A DNA stretch of 20,290 bases. Source: an uncultured Bacilli bacterium. GTDB lineage: Bacteria; Bacillota_I; Bacilli_A; RF39; UBA660. Both the position numbers and the translations under genes were made by a program. The stretch covers positions 1 through 20,290 of the forward strand of contig CALVPA010000019.1 in the NCBI GenBank assembly GCA_944350395.1, read 5' to 3'. Under the pieces are notes generated by a model. The model made no database searches and was not told the origin of the DNA. It saw only the letters and a list, made by a program, of their open reading frames with translations. Positions 1 through 7,006 of this stretch are shown here, piece after piece. The first letter of the stretch is position 1, and each line of letters starts with the position of its first letter.

Positions 1-2403
1 TTACTTAACTACTATGCTGACAATTTTATTAGGTATAACTATAGTCTTTACAATATCTTTACCATCGGTATACTTCTTTACATTTTCTTCTTTAAATGCT
101 TTTTCTTTAACTGATTCTTCATCTTCATCCTTAAGAACAGTTATACTTGCTCTAAGTTTGCCATTTACTTGTACACCGATTTCGTATGACTCATCTATAA
201 TCTTAGACTCATCATATTCAGGCCATGCACTCTTAGTAAATTCTGGTCCTAATTTATTTACCTCGTTTAATTCTTCCGTTATGTGAGGTGCGATAGGATT
301 TAATAGTTGTAAGATTATTCTGTAATCTTTTTTAGTTATAGAATCCTTTTTATCGTATTTATTTAAAAGTATCATGAGCGACGAGACAGCCGTATTATAA
401 TTCATCGTAAGTATGTCGTCGGTAACTTTTTTGATAGTCTTATTTATATCGCTTTCTAAGTCTTTACTGTAGCCCTCTTCATTGTTTAACTTAGTCTCTA
501 GTCTATATATTCTATCTAAGAATTTTTTACATCCTTTTAGACCGTTTTCACTCCAAGAAGCATCTTTAGTGTAATCGCCTATAAACATTTCGTATGTTCT
601 AAGAGCATCTGCTCCATAAGTCTTAACCATGTCATCTGGATTTACTACGTTACCTTTACTCTTACTCATCTTCTCGTTGTTTTCACCTAATATCATACCG
701 TGAGCTACTCTCTTTTTGAACGGTTCTCTAACAGGCACTATTCCTCTATCGTATAAGAATTGATTCCAAAATCTAGCATATAGTAGATGTCTAGTCGCAT
801 GTTCCATACCACCGTTGTATAGGTCTACTTGACCCCAATATTTCATAGCATCCATATCGGCAATACCAGTTTCACAGTGTGGATCCATATATCTTATCCA
901 ATACCAGCTAGATCCTGCCCAGTTAGGCATCGTATCTGTTTCTCTTTTAGCTTTGCCCCCACAGCATGGACAAGTAGTGTTTACCCATTCATCTACTTTA
1001 GATAGTGGGCTTTCTCCATTGTCAGTAGGTTCATAAGATGGAACATCTGGTAATATTACAGGTAACTCTTCATAAGGTACCATCTGCCATCCACATTTTT
1101 CGCAGTATACCATTGGGATAGGTTCGCCCCAGAATCTCTGTCTAGAGAAAATCCAATCTTGTAGTTTATAATTAACTGTCTTTTTACCAATTTTATTTTT
1201 CTCTAAAAATTCTATCATCTTGTTGATCGCGTCTTCTTTGCCAAGACCGTCTAAGAATTCTGAATTGATGTGAATACCATCACCTACATAGGCTTCCTTA
1301 GAAATGTCTCCGCCCTCGATAACAGGCACTATATCTATTCCGAACTTTTTAGCAAATTCATAATCTCTTTCATCGTGAGCAGGAACGGCCATTATTGCAC
1401 CAGTACCGTAGTTTGCAAGTACATAGTCAGATATCCATATTTCAATTTCTTTACCGTTTACAGGGTTGATAGCTTTTATACCATCTATTTTGACACCTGT
1501 CTTTTCCTTAGTCATATCAGTTCTTTCGATTTCACTCTTGTGTTTAGCTTCTTCCTGATACTTCTCTACTTCTTCTATATTCTTAATGTGACTTTTATAC
1601 TTCTCTAATAGTTTATGCTCTGGACTCATAACCATGAAAGTAACGCCGAATAGTGTATCGCATCTAGTCGTAAATACAGATAATTTTTCGTCTAGTCCTT
1701 TTAGGCTAAAATCTACTTCGGCACCGATACTCTTACCTATCCAATTTATTTGAGCAGTTTTAATCTTGTCCAAAAATTCTGTATCCTTTAATCCTTCGAT
1801 AAGACTATCTGCATAGGCACTCATTTTAAGCATCCATTGGTTCTTTAACTTCTTAGTAGTAGGAGTTCCACATCTTTCACAAACTCCACCTGCAGCATCT
1901 TCATTAGATAAACCAGTCTTACATTTAGGACACCAATTTATCTCTTTTAAATCTTTGTACGCTAAGCCTGCTTTGTAAAACTCTAAGAATTGCCACTGAG
2001 TCCACTTGTAATATTCTGGATCAGTAGTTGCAAATTCTCTAGACCAGTCGAAAGACAAGCCTAAATCTTTAATCTGATTTTTAAATGTTTTGATACATTC
2101 TTTTACCATGTTTGCAGGATAGACATGGTTCTTAATCGCATACTGCTCAGCAGGAGCTCCAAAAGCATCCCATCCCATAGGGAATAAGACGTTGTACCCT
2201 TGAGCTCTTTTAATTCTCGCTAAAGAATCTAAAGCTGTATAACTTCTGACGTGTCCTACGTGAAGTCCAGCACCACTAGGATAAGGAAATTCTACTAATA
2301 CGTAATATTTCTCCTTATCACTTTTATTTTCTGCTTTAAAGGCATTTATTTCATCCCAATGTTTTTGCCATTTTTTTTCTATTGCACTAAAATCGTAATT
2401 CAT
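1..2403 (-). CDS. leuS: Leucyl-tRNA synthetase, complete
   Basis: This cytosolic class I synthetase charges tRNA-Leu with leucine. The 800-residue length is usual for bacterial LeuRS. The HIGH signature reads HVGH at residues 48-51, and KMSKS is at 578-582. Zinc-type cysteine pairs occur at 158/161 and 175/178, and another CxxC set lies near 434-481. The CP1 editing domain spans about 224-415, with TTRCDTLFG near 245 (the common form is TTRPDT) and GTGAIMAVPAHDERD near 333-347, which includes the editing Asp. The stop is the TAA at the very first bases of the window. The ATG overlaps the TGA of the upstream membrane-protein gene in an ATGA arrangement, so translation is probably coupled. A leucine-type T-box leader lies upstream of that gene, so expression should rise when uncharged tRNA-Leu accumulates. 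Identity is certain; the regulation is inferred from the leader. Confidence 0.98.
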   Translation of the reverse strand: MNYDFSAIEKKWQKHWDEINAFKAENKSDKEKYYVLVEFPYPSGAGLHVGHVRSYTALDSLARIKRAQGYNVLFPMGWDAFGAPAEQYAIKNHVYPANMVKECIKTFKNQIKDLGLSFDWSREFATTDPEYYKWTQWQFLEFYKAGLAYKDLKEINWCPKCKTGLSNEDAAGGVCERCGTPTTKKLKNQWMLKMSAYADSLIEGLKDTEFLDKIKTAQINWIGKSIGAEVDFSLKGLDEKLSVFTTRCDTLFGVTFMVMSPEHKLLEKYKSHIKNIEEVEKYQEEAKHKSEIERTDMTKEKTGVKIDGIKAINPVNGKEIEIWISDYVLANYGTGAIMAVPAHDERDYEFAKKFGIDIVPVIEGGDISKEAYVGDGIHINSEFLDGLGKEDAINKMIEFLEKNKIGKKTVNYKLQDWIFSRQRFWGEPIPMVYCEKCGWQMVPYEELPVILPDVPSYEPTDNGESPLSKVDEWVNTTCPCCGGKAKRETDTMPNWAGSSWYWIRYMDPHCETGIADMDAMKYWGQVDLYNGGMEHATRHLLYARFWNQFLYDRGIVPVREPFKKRVAHGMILGENNEKMSKSKGNVVNPDDMVKTYGADALRTYEMFIGDYTKDASWSENGLKGCKKFLDRIYRLETKLNNEEGYSKDLESDINKTIKKVTDDILTMNYNTAVSSLMILLNKYDKKDSITKKDYRIILQLLNPIAPHITEELNEVNKLGPEFTKSAWPEYDESKIIDESYEIGVQVNGKLRASITVLKDEDEESVKEKAFKEENVKKYTDGKDIVKTIVIPNKIVSIVVK

Positions 2404-2762
2404 TTTTTACCATAACCTCTCTTAACTAAAATTTTCCCCATTATTTCAAATACTATATAGATCAGTATAATTACCACTACAAGCCCTATGAGTAATTCCA
2501 ATATGATGATATCTGTAACAGATATGACGAGTGTCAAAGTAGCTGATATAATGATCGCATCTAATAGACTTATGATAGATGCAATCGATACTCTATCGAC
2601 TTTTCCTTTGTCTAGATTAAACTTTGCAATCAAATATTTCATCTCTGTCGCAATTCCGTTTTGATTTTTTTTCTTCTTTTTCTTTTTAGAAATTACATAT
2701 AACACCAGTCTTACTATAAAACATAAGACGAATACTATCGCTGCTAAAATTAATTTATCCAA
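2400..2762 (-). CDS. Small membrane protein, coupled to leuS under the Leu T-box
   Basis: I do not recognise this 120-residue protein as a named family. It has an N-terminal membrane helix (about 3-24), then a run of seven lysines (26-32). A soluble stretch follows (about 33-55), then two strongly hydrophobic helices (about 58-83 and 86-110) and a basic tail ending KRGYGKK. It starts with TTG, which is supported by the ribosome binding site AAAGGA 8 nt upstream, just past the leader's U-tract. Its TGA stop overlaps the leuS ATG by 4 bp, so both proteins should be made from one T-box-controlled mRNA. A role linked to leucine supply or to the membrane under leucine limitation is possible from position alone. 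It has too few helices for a standard amino-acid transporter. Confidence 0.85.
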   Translation of the reverse strand: MDKLILAAIVFVLCFIVRLVLYVISKKKKKKKNQNGIATEMKYLIAKFNLDKGKVDRVSIASIISLLDAIIISATLTLVISVTDIIILELLIGLVVVIILIYIVFEIMGKILVKRGYGKK

Positions 2763-2777
2763 TTTATCAATCCTTTC

Positions 2778-2817
2778 AAAAAAAACGACAAATCCATCCC
2801 AAAGGACGAACTTGTCG
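2778..2817 (-). terminator. T-box regulated intrinsic terminator
   Basis: In RNA sense, CGACAA (2817-2812) pairs with TTGTCG (2791-2786), and an inner GTCC/GGAT stem closes the hairpin. Eight T residues follow (2785-2778). The 5' arm shares bases with the antiterminator, so the two folds exclude each other, as expected for a T-box switch. Confidence 0.9.
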
Positions 2818-2975
2818 TGGTACCACCTTATTTTTTACTCTACTAGTCTATATGGTAACTACACCTTTACATATCCAAGAACAAGTTCATAAATGTGCTA
2901 TAACAGTCTTTCACCTAGTGACTGCTCTCTTTGTATAACACGGATTTTACTACTGCTTTCTCTTCCTTTATGCAC
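2778..2975 (-). promoter_or_regulatory. T-box leader (leucine specificity) for the membrane protein and leuS
   Basis: This is a tRNA-sensing riboswitch. The conserved T-box, AAGGTGGTACCACG, is read on the minus strand at 2830-2816. Its TGGT bulge would pair with the tRNA NCCA end; the variable U fits an A discriminator, as in tRNA-Leu. Stem I landmarks are present: GTGC at the start pairing with GCAC, an AGTAGTA segment, AGAGAGC, and a GGTGAAAG distal loop. The likely specifier is CTT (Leu) at 2885-2883, in the context GAA-CTT-G. TTG in the next register also codes Leu but would be followed by a pyrimidine. The antiterminator is AAGG-TGGTACC-ACGA-loop-TCGT-CCTT. It competes with the terminator at 2817-2786. 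The specifier register was assigned by eye, by comparison with the Ile leader in this window. Confidence 0.93.
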
Positions 2976-2981
2976 GAACTT

Positions 2982-3010
2982 ATTATATTAAAATTCAGAG
3001 ACATATTCAA
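2982..3010 (-). promoter_or_regulatory. Promoter of the leuS operon
   Basis: The -35 box TTGAAT (3010-3005) and the -10 box TATAAT (2987-2982) are separated by exactly 17 nt. The -35 lies inside the last codons of the GH31-like gene and the -10 overlaps its stop codon. Transcription would start near 2975, at the base of T-box stem I. No terminator separates the GH31-like gene from this leader, so some readthrough into it is possible. Confidence 0.8.
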
Positions 3011-5333
3011 GTAATTTTAAGAACATTTTTATAAAAATTTCGTGTAAACCTTGAGAAGAGAGTTTTCTAATCGCAATTCTTTTCTTTTTAATATCATCTT
3101 CACTGAATATTATGTCAGATATTTTTTCTTTTAAAACTGTTGGTATTTTTAGATCACTTATAATCGTATCGATATCTTCATTGATGAGTCTTACGGCATC
3201 TATTTCGATATCGCGTCCCTTACAGTTTATACTTATCTGCTCCTCCGTACTTACCATAGGAGTTTCGACTATGAAATCTTGATCGTCCAAGTATGTTTTT
3301 ACATCTAATCTATTAGAGCCCAAATAAGCGATGACATTGTCAGCTTGTCTAGTATTTCTAAACCTTATCTTATAACTTCTGTTGTCAGGGATTATACCCT
3401 TTTTGCCCTCTAGTGGTCTAATTATGACCGTAAAGTTATTTGGAAGATAGTTATAGTCTATGGCTGTAGTTAAGAAGTTTCCATCTCTATAGGCATTACT
3501 AGTTCCATCGTCTTCATAAAGTTTATAGTTATTACTCTTACCAGGGAATATGTGTATTTGCATTTTAATAGGATTATCCGTATTATTTCGATCATTATCG
3601 TCTAATATAGCTAAAGGTATAATGCCTCCCTGTTTTGCAAATACGGGGTAGTCTTCATCCTGAAAGAAAGATATGTATCTTTTTCCACCTGGGAATTTCT
3701 TTCCGGTCTTAAAGTCATACCACATGCCATTAGGTAAAAACAGTTTTGTAACAGTCCTATTCATTACTGGATCTTTTTTTTCCGTTATAGGTGCGATAAA
3801 AAGTTCTGTACCAAAATAATACTCATTTTTATATGTAGGCTCATCGTATAGCTCAGGATATCTATAGTATAGAGGTTGCATGAGAGGTAAACCTGTTTTA
3901 GAGTATTTGTACGCTTCACTATAGAGATAAGGAATTAGTTTGTGTCTAACGTTAGTGTAATCTCTTACGATGTTTCTAGTCTTTACATCCCATCTCCAAG
4001 GTTCTCTTTTATAATAGTGTCCACCTTTAGAACTGAATCTAAATATTGGACTATAGGTACCTAGTTGGACAAATCTCGTATATAATTCGTTATCCTCTAT
4101 TCCATCTTTAAATCCACCTATCGCATGGCTCCACCAAGATAGACCGATATTGCTACTAGTAGAATTAAATTCTGGAATCATCTTTAATGTCTTCCAATCG
4201 ACTATCGTTTCTCCACTATTGCACACTGGATATAAATGTGCATCGATAAGTCCATTTCTAGATAGGATAAGCCCTCTCTTATTAGGCTCGCTGTTCATGT
4301 AATTGTAAAAGTAATAGTTTGCCATTCTAAGTGCGTACAAATCTTTTGGCCTATAGTTTAAAGAATAGAAATCTACTCCTAATCCATTTAAAAGTTTTAT
4401 GAATGTATCGAAATATTGTTTCATGAAATTTTTATCGTATACATTGAACGGAACATCTACCGCTTTGCCATCGCTCGTACCGGGAACAGTATCCAAATTT
4501 AACGTTAGACCTACTCTTATGTGATCTCTATGTAAATCGCTTATGACATTAGCAGGTTCCGGTATTAGACTTGTATCGAAACTCACATCGTTTTTGCTCC
4601 ACTTATTTAAAAGGAGGACACTTATAGGAATCTCATACTTTCTAAATTTTGCTAAAAGAGAATATATGTCGTTAACGCTGTAAGCTTCATCTCTATTCCA
4701 CCATACTCCCAAAGCATATCTCGGTATTAAAGGTGGATAACCTGTAAGTCTATAGTAATCTTTAAGACAGAAACCGAAATCCTTCTTATACATAAATAGA
4801 TAAGTATCTATTCTCATATCGGTCCTCTTTCCGACACTTCCATCCTTATTAAATATCAAAGATTTAGAGTCATCTAAAGATACAAATCCGTCCGTACTAT
4901 ATAATCCTTTTTCTAATTTTGGAAGTGATAAAGCGTTATCTAAACTCGTCGTCGTACTCTTAAAATTTCTAGCTTCAGCTTGTCCAAAAAACCATACTTT
5001 ATCTGTATCCAATAACTTTACTTTGAAATATTGGTCGGGAGAAAATCTAGATCCCGTAAAAGGTTTTTCCTTTTCGTATATGAGTTCAAAATAATTTGTC
5101 TTTAAATCTAAGTTTTTTTCATCTTGAGTTACGATTATCTTCGGAACTTGAAAATCTCTAAACCTTGCGAGTTCAGTTGGCCTATCTTCGAATACTCCAG
5201 TCTCGCTATATTCGAGTCTCACTAGCATATCCGATAAAACTGTAATTCTATACTTTAAGCCTTTAAATATGGCATCATTTTTACTGACCGCATCTTCGTA
5301 TTTAAGTCCAAATCTCTGTTCAAATTCGTCCAT
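2988..5333 (-). CDS. GH31 glycosidase homologue lacking its catalytic aspartates
   Basis: The 781-residue protein has the glycoside hydrolase family 31 layout. There is an N-terminal beta-sandwich (about 1-200), a TIM barrel starting at YALGVWWNRDEAYS (206-219), and C-terminal beta domains (about 480-705). An extra helical tail (about 715-781) is not usual. Family landmarks include GVDF (319-322), SNIGLSWWSHAIGG (394-407) and KREPWRWD (442-449). By motif alignment the nucleophile Asp is Asn326 (FYSLNY where FWWIDW is usual). The acid/base Asp is Glu375 (SGET for SGDT). The IDMDW substrate-binding motif reads LLNKW (241-245), and WSHDIGG reads WSHAIGG (Ala404). There is no signal peptide, so it is presumably cytosolic. 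The frame is intact and the ATG has AGGTGA 5 nt upstream. It is most likely a pseudoenzyme, for example sugar-binding or regulatory. Family assignment is firm; the activity loss is inferred. Confidence 0.9.
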   Translation of the reverse strand: MDEFEQRFGLKYEDAVSKNDAIFKGLKYRITVLSDMLVRLEYSETGVFEDRPTELARFRDFQVPKIIVTQDEKNLDLKTNYFELIYEKEKPFTGSRFSPDQYFKVKLLDTDKVWFFGQAEARNFKSTTTSLDNALSLPKLEKGLYSTDGFVSLDDSKSLIFNKDGSVGKRTDMRIDTYLFMYKKDFGFCLKDYYRLTGYPPLIPRYALGVWWNRDEAYSVNDIYSLLAKFRKYEIPISVLLLNKWSKNDVSFDTSLIPEPANVISDLHRDHIRVGLTLNLDTVPGTSDGKAVDVPFNVYDKNFMKQYFDTFIKLLNGLGVDFYSLNYRPKDLYALRMANYYFYNYMNSEPNKRGLILSRNGLIDAHLYPVCNSGETIVDWKTLKMIPEFNSTSSNIGLSWWSHAIGGFKDGIEDNELYTRFVQLGTYSPIFRFSSKGGHYYKREPWRWDVKTRNIVRDYTNVRHKLIPYLYSEAYKYSKTGLPLMQPLYYRYPELYDEPTYKNEYYFGTELFIAPITEKKDPVMNRTVTKLFLPNGMWYDFKTGKKFPGGKRYISFFQDEDYPVFAKQGGIIPLAILDDNDRNNTDNPIKMQIHIFPGKSNNYKLYEDDGTSNAYRDGNFLTTAIDYNYLPNNFTVIIRPLEGKKGIIPDNRSYKIRFRNTRQADNVIAYLGSNRLDVKTYLDDQDFIVETPMVSTEEQISINCKGRDIEIDAVRLINEDIDTIISDLKIPTVLKEKISDIIFSEDDIKKKRIAIRKLSSQGLHEIFIKMFLKLLEYVSEF

Positions 5334-5369
5334 ATAATCACCTAGTTATTCCCTTTATCTTATATCTAT

Positions 5370-5398
5370 ATTTTAACACAGAGATCTAAATCTAACAA
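5370..5398 (-). promoter_or_regulatory. Probable promoter of the GH31-like gene
   Basis: TTGTTA (5398-5393) and TAAAAT (5375-5370) are separated by 17 nt. They lie 37 nt or more upstream of the ATG and just downstream of the preceding gene cluster's terminator. The match is moderate and the spacing ideal. Confidence 0.5.
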
Positions 5399-5441
5399 TA
5401 CTTGTTTGCAGTAAATTTATATCTTAAAATTTTACCTAATA

Positions 5442-5479
5442 AAATAAAAAAGTATTATGTCAATTATAATCCATAATAC
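5442..5479 (-). terminator. Intrinsic terminator after the 5514-6416 genes
   Basis: An 8-bp perfect stem, GTATTATG (5479-5472) with CATAATAC (5459-5452), has a 12-nt loop and is followed by TTTTTTATTTTATT on the minus strand. It lies about 35 bp after the stop of the 137-residue gene and ends that small cluster before the GH31-like gene's promoter. Confidence 0.82.
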
Positions 5480-5513
5480 CTTTTTAATTTATGATGGTAT
5501 AACCAAATTATAT

Positions 5514-5927
5514 TTATCTATCCTCTATAATATTAATGTCACTAATTTTAATTCCTAACAAATAAAACTTACTTTTACTTTTGTATATATTACCCGTTTG
5601 AATATCCATATCATAATATGTTTTAACTTCGTATCCAACACTAAATAATGGATCATATAAGTTTTTATATCTCTTATAATCAATGCCTACCATAGTAAAC
5701 CACATTATAAAAAGTATCGATATTATTAGGAAAAAAGTTTTAAATAATTTTGATAGTTTTAACCGTCGATAAAATTTCGTAATGCTAAATAATATAATCA
5801 TAACACAAATTGTTAATAAAATTTCTTCTATCCATCCATACATTTTTATTATGATAAATTTATCAATTATTATAAATGATAAACTTAATATTAAAACGAT
5901 AAAATATATCATAAACTTATTTTTCAT
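5514..5927 (-). CDS. Small three-helix membrane protein, unknown
   Basis: I do not recognise this 137-residue protein. It has hydrophobic helices at about 5-25, 32-50 and 62-83. A C-terminal soluble stretch of about 50 residues (from GIDYKRYKNLYDP) is rich in Tyr, Lys and Ser. It follows the lipoprotein gene by 30 bp, and the two probably share a transcript ending at the terminator at 5479-5442. The ATG has no good ribosome binding site, only AAGAAAAG upstream, so expression may be weak or depend on translation of the gene before it. Base composition is clearly more AT-rich than in the flanking housekeeping genes. Confidence 0.7.
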   Translation of the reverse strand: MKNKFMIYFIVLILSLSFIIIDKFIIIKMYGWIEEILLTICVMIILFSITKFYRRLKLSKLFKTFFLIISILFIMWFTMVGIDYKRYKNLYDPLFSVGYEVKTYYDMDIQTGNIYKSKSKFYLLGIKISDINIIEDR

Positions 5928-5957
5928 ATTATACTTTTCTTTTAAATAACTTATTTT

Positions 5958-6416
5958 TCATTCAATAGTGAATTCTACCGCTATATTAAACGATTCATAT
6001 TTGTCTTCTTCATTTTTATAAGATATGGTTTTTATAATTCTATAAGTTCCTTTAGATAATTTACCATAAGTATTTTCCCAATTTAATTCAATTTCTTTTG
6101 TCTCTCCAGCTTTTAGTTCATATGCGATTAAAATAAAATCTATCTGTATATTGATTTTATGCCAATCTCCGTTCTGTTCAATTTCAATTTCATATGGAGC
6201 GCCATACTCATAATCCACAGTATCATTATTCTCTAGTACCAAAGTCGCTCCATAAGGGGAAATACTATCTCTTTTTATTGATAATGACACTTTGCTCGAG
6301 CTAACTTCGATATCTGATTTTTCTCCTACTTTAAATTCATTTTTGTTATGTGTACAACCTATAATGCTTAAAATCATAGTCCCAAAAAGTAAAATTGTAA
6401 AAAATTTTTTTTTCAT
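5958..6416 (-). CDS. Lipoprotein with a bacterial Ig-like domain
   Basis: The 152-residue protein starts with MKKKFF, a hydrophobic stretch and the lipobox IIGC (Cys21). It should be lipidated and anchored on the outer face of the membrane. The rest is one beta-rich domain: a conserved-looking ENNDTVDYEYGAPYEIE segment, a GDWHKI strand, then AGETKEIELNWENTYGKLSKGTYRI. This matches my memory of the Ig-like domain found in many Firmicutes lipoproteins and annotated simply as immunoglobulin-like. A ligand or partner cannot be named. The ribosome binding site GGTGG lies 5 nt before the ATG and the stop is TGA. It precedes the membrane-protein gene at 5927 by 30 bp. The domain call is from pattern only. 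Confidence 0.82.
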   Translation of the reverse strand: MKKKFFTILLFGTMILSIIGCTHNKNEFKVGEKSDIEVSSSKVSLSIKRDSISPYGATLVLENNDTVDYEYGAPYEIEIEQNGDWHKINIQIDFILIAYELKAGETKEIELNWENTYGKLSKGTYRIIKTISYKNEEDKYESFNIAVEFTIE

Positions 6417-6449
6417 CTATACCACCATTCTAAATATTTTTTAAATATT

Positions 6450-6455
6450 ATTATA
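6450..6455 (-). promoter_or_regulatory. Possible -10 box for the Ig-like lipoprotein gene
   Basis: A perfect TATAAT on the minus strand lies 34 nt upstream of the lipoprotein ATG. No clear -35 hexamer is seen at 16-18 nt; the sequence there is T-rich. In such AT-rich DNA a chance match is quite possible. Confidence 0.35.
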
Positions 6456-6506
6456 CTTAATTTAGACATCACAAAACATTTTTTCAAAAATTTACTGCAC
6501 GATTTA

Positions 6507-6521
6507 ACATATTTAATATGT
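6507..6521. repeat. Short palindrome upstream of the lipoprotein gene
   Basis: ACATATT-T-AATATGT is a perfect 7+1+7 inverted repeat about 50 bp upstream of the possible -10 of the lipoprotein gene. It could be an operator, or a chance palindrome in extremely AT-rich sequence. No T-tract follows, so it is not a terminator. Confidence 0.4.
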
Positions 6522-6535
6522 CTCATTCATATATT

Positions 6536-6573
6536 TTGTCCAGTTAATTTTATATGTTTTATATAACTGACAA
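6536..6573. repeat. Imperfect inverted repeat between the broken gene and the lipoprotein gene
   Basis: The arms TTGTCcAGTTA (6536-6546) and TAACTGACAA (6564-6573) pair over 10 bp with one bulged base around a 17-nt AT-only loop. There is no U-tract on either strand. It could fold in RNA downstream of the frameshifted gene or be a protein-binding site. Confidence 0.4.
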
Positions 6574-6591
6574 TTTCATAAATATAAACTT

Positions 6592-6967
6592 TTATTTTTT
6601 TCTATTTTTAATTCTTTCTTTTGATTTTATTAATAAATCAACATTTTTTATATATACTTTATAAGCAAATTTCCAATTTCTTACCCCGTGATATAAATTC
6701 ATAAATAAAGTTGAATATAAAATTAATATAGAGAATGTATAATAATTATTACAATTAATAATGATGACTAGAAGAATAGCAAACCAAATGATAAGAAATA
6801 TAGAAAATAATATTCTATTCTTTGAAACGAATGAAAAATATTTTATTCTTTGAAACGAATGAAAAATATTTTATTTTGATATCATATTTATAATCAAGTT
6901 TCATAAATATCGTAAAAGATAAAAACTCTATTATAATCATAATTACAAATAATAATAATTTATCCAT
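6592..6967 (-). pseudogene. Frameshifted membrane-protein gene (28-bp tandem duplication)
   Basis: From the ATG at 6967 (GGAG 9 nt upstream) a frame runs 49 codons, starting MDKLLLFVIMII, and ends at a TAG inside a 28-bp tandem repeat (6816-6875). Removing one 28-bp copy restores a single open frame to the TAA at 6592, giving about 115 residues. The restored protein would have three hydrophobic helices and a basic tail ending in KSKERIKNRKK. It contains segments such as NRILFSIFLIIWFAILLV and YHGVRNWKFAYKVY. I recognise no family. The gene follows rlmD by 39 bp with no clear terminator between, so it may be cotranscribed. It could be a pseudogene, an ON/OFF switchable gene, or an assembly error. 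Confidence 0.75.
6816..6875. repeat. 28-bp tandem direct repeat, 2.1 copies
   Basis: Copies at 6817-6844 and 6845-6872 are identical (plus-strand unit begins ATTCTTTGAAACGAATG), and the periodicity extends from 6816 to 6875. Because 28 is not a multiple of 3, the extra copy shifts the reading frame of the membrane-protein gene on the minus strand. Confidence 0.97.
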
Positions 6968-7006
6968 TTTATCATTCTCCAAAATTGTAATCTATTTTAT
7001 AGAAAT

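Noticed and set aside
1270..1608. Plus-strand open frames within leuS, rlmD, ileS and the surface-protein gene
   Set aside because: They are shadows of conserved minus-strand genes, without ribosome binding sites or recognisable products.
6816..6875. Two 28-bp direct repeats as a CRISPR array
   Set aside because: The copies are directly adjacent with no spacer, there are only two, and they lie inside a reading frame. This is a tandem duplication.
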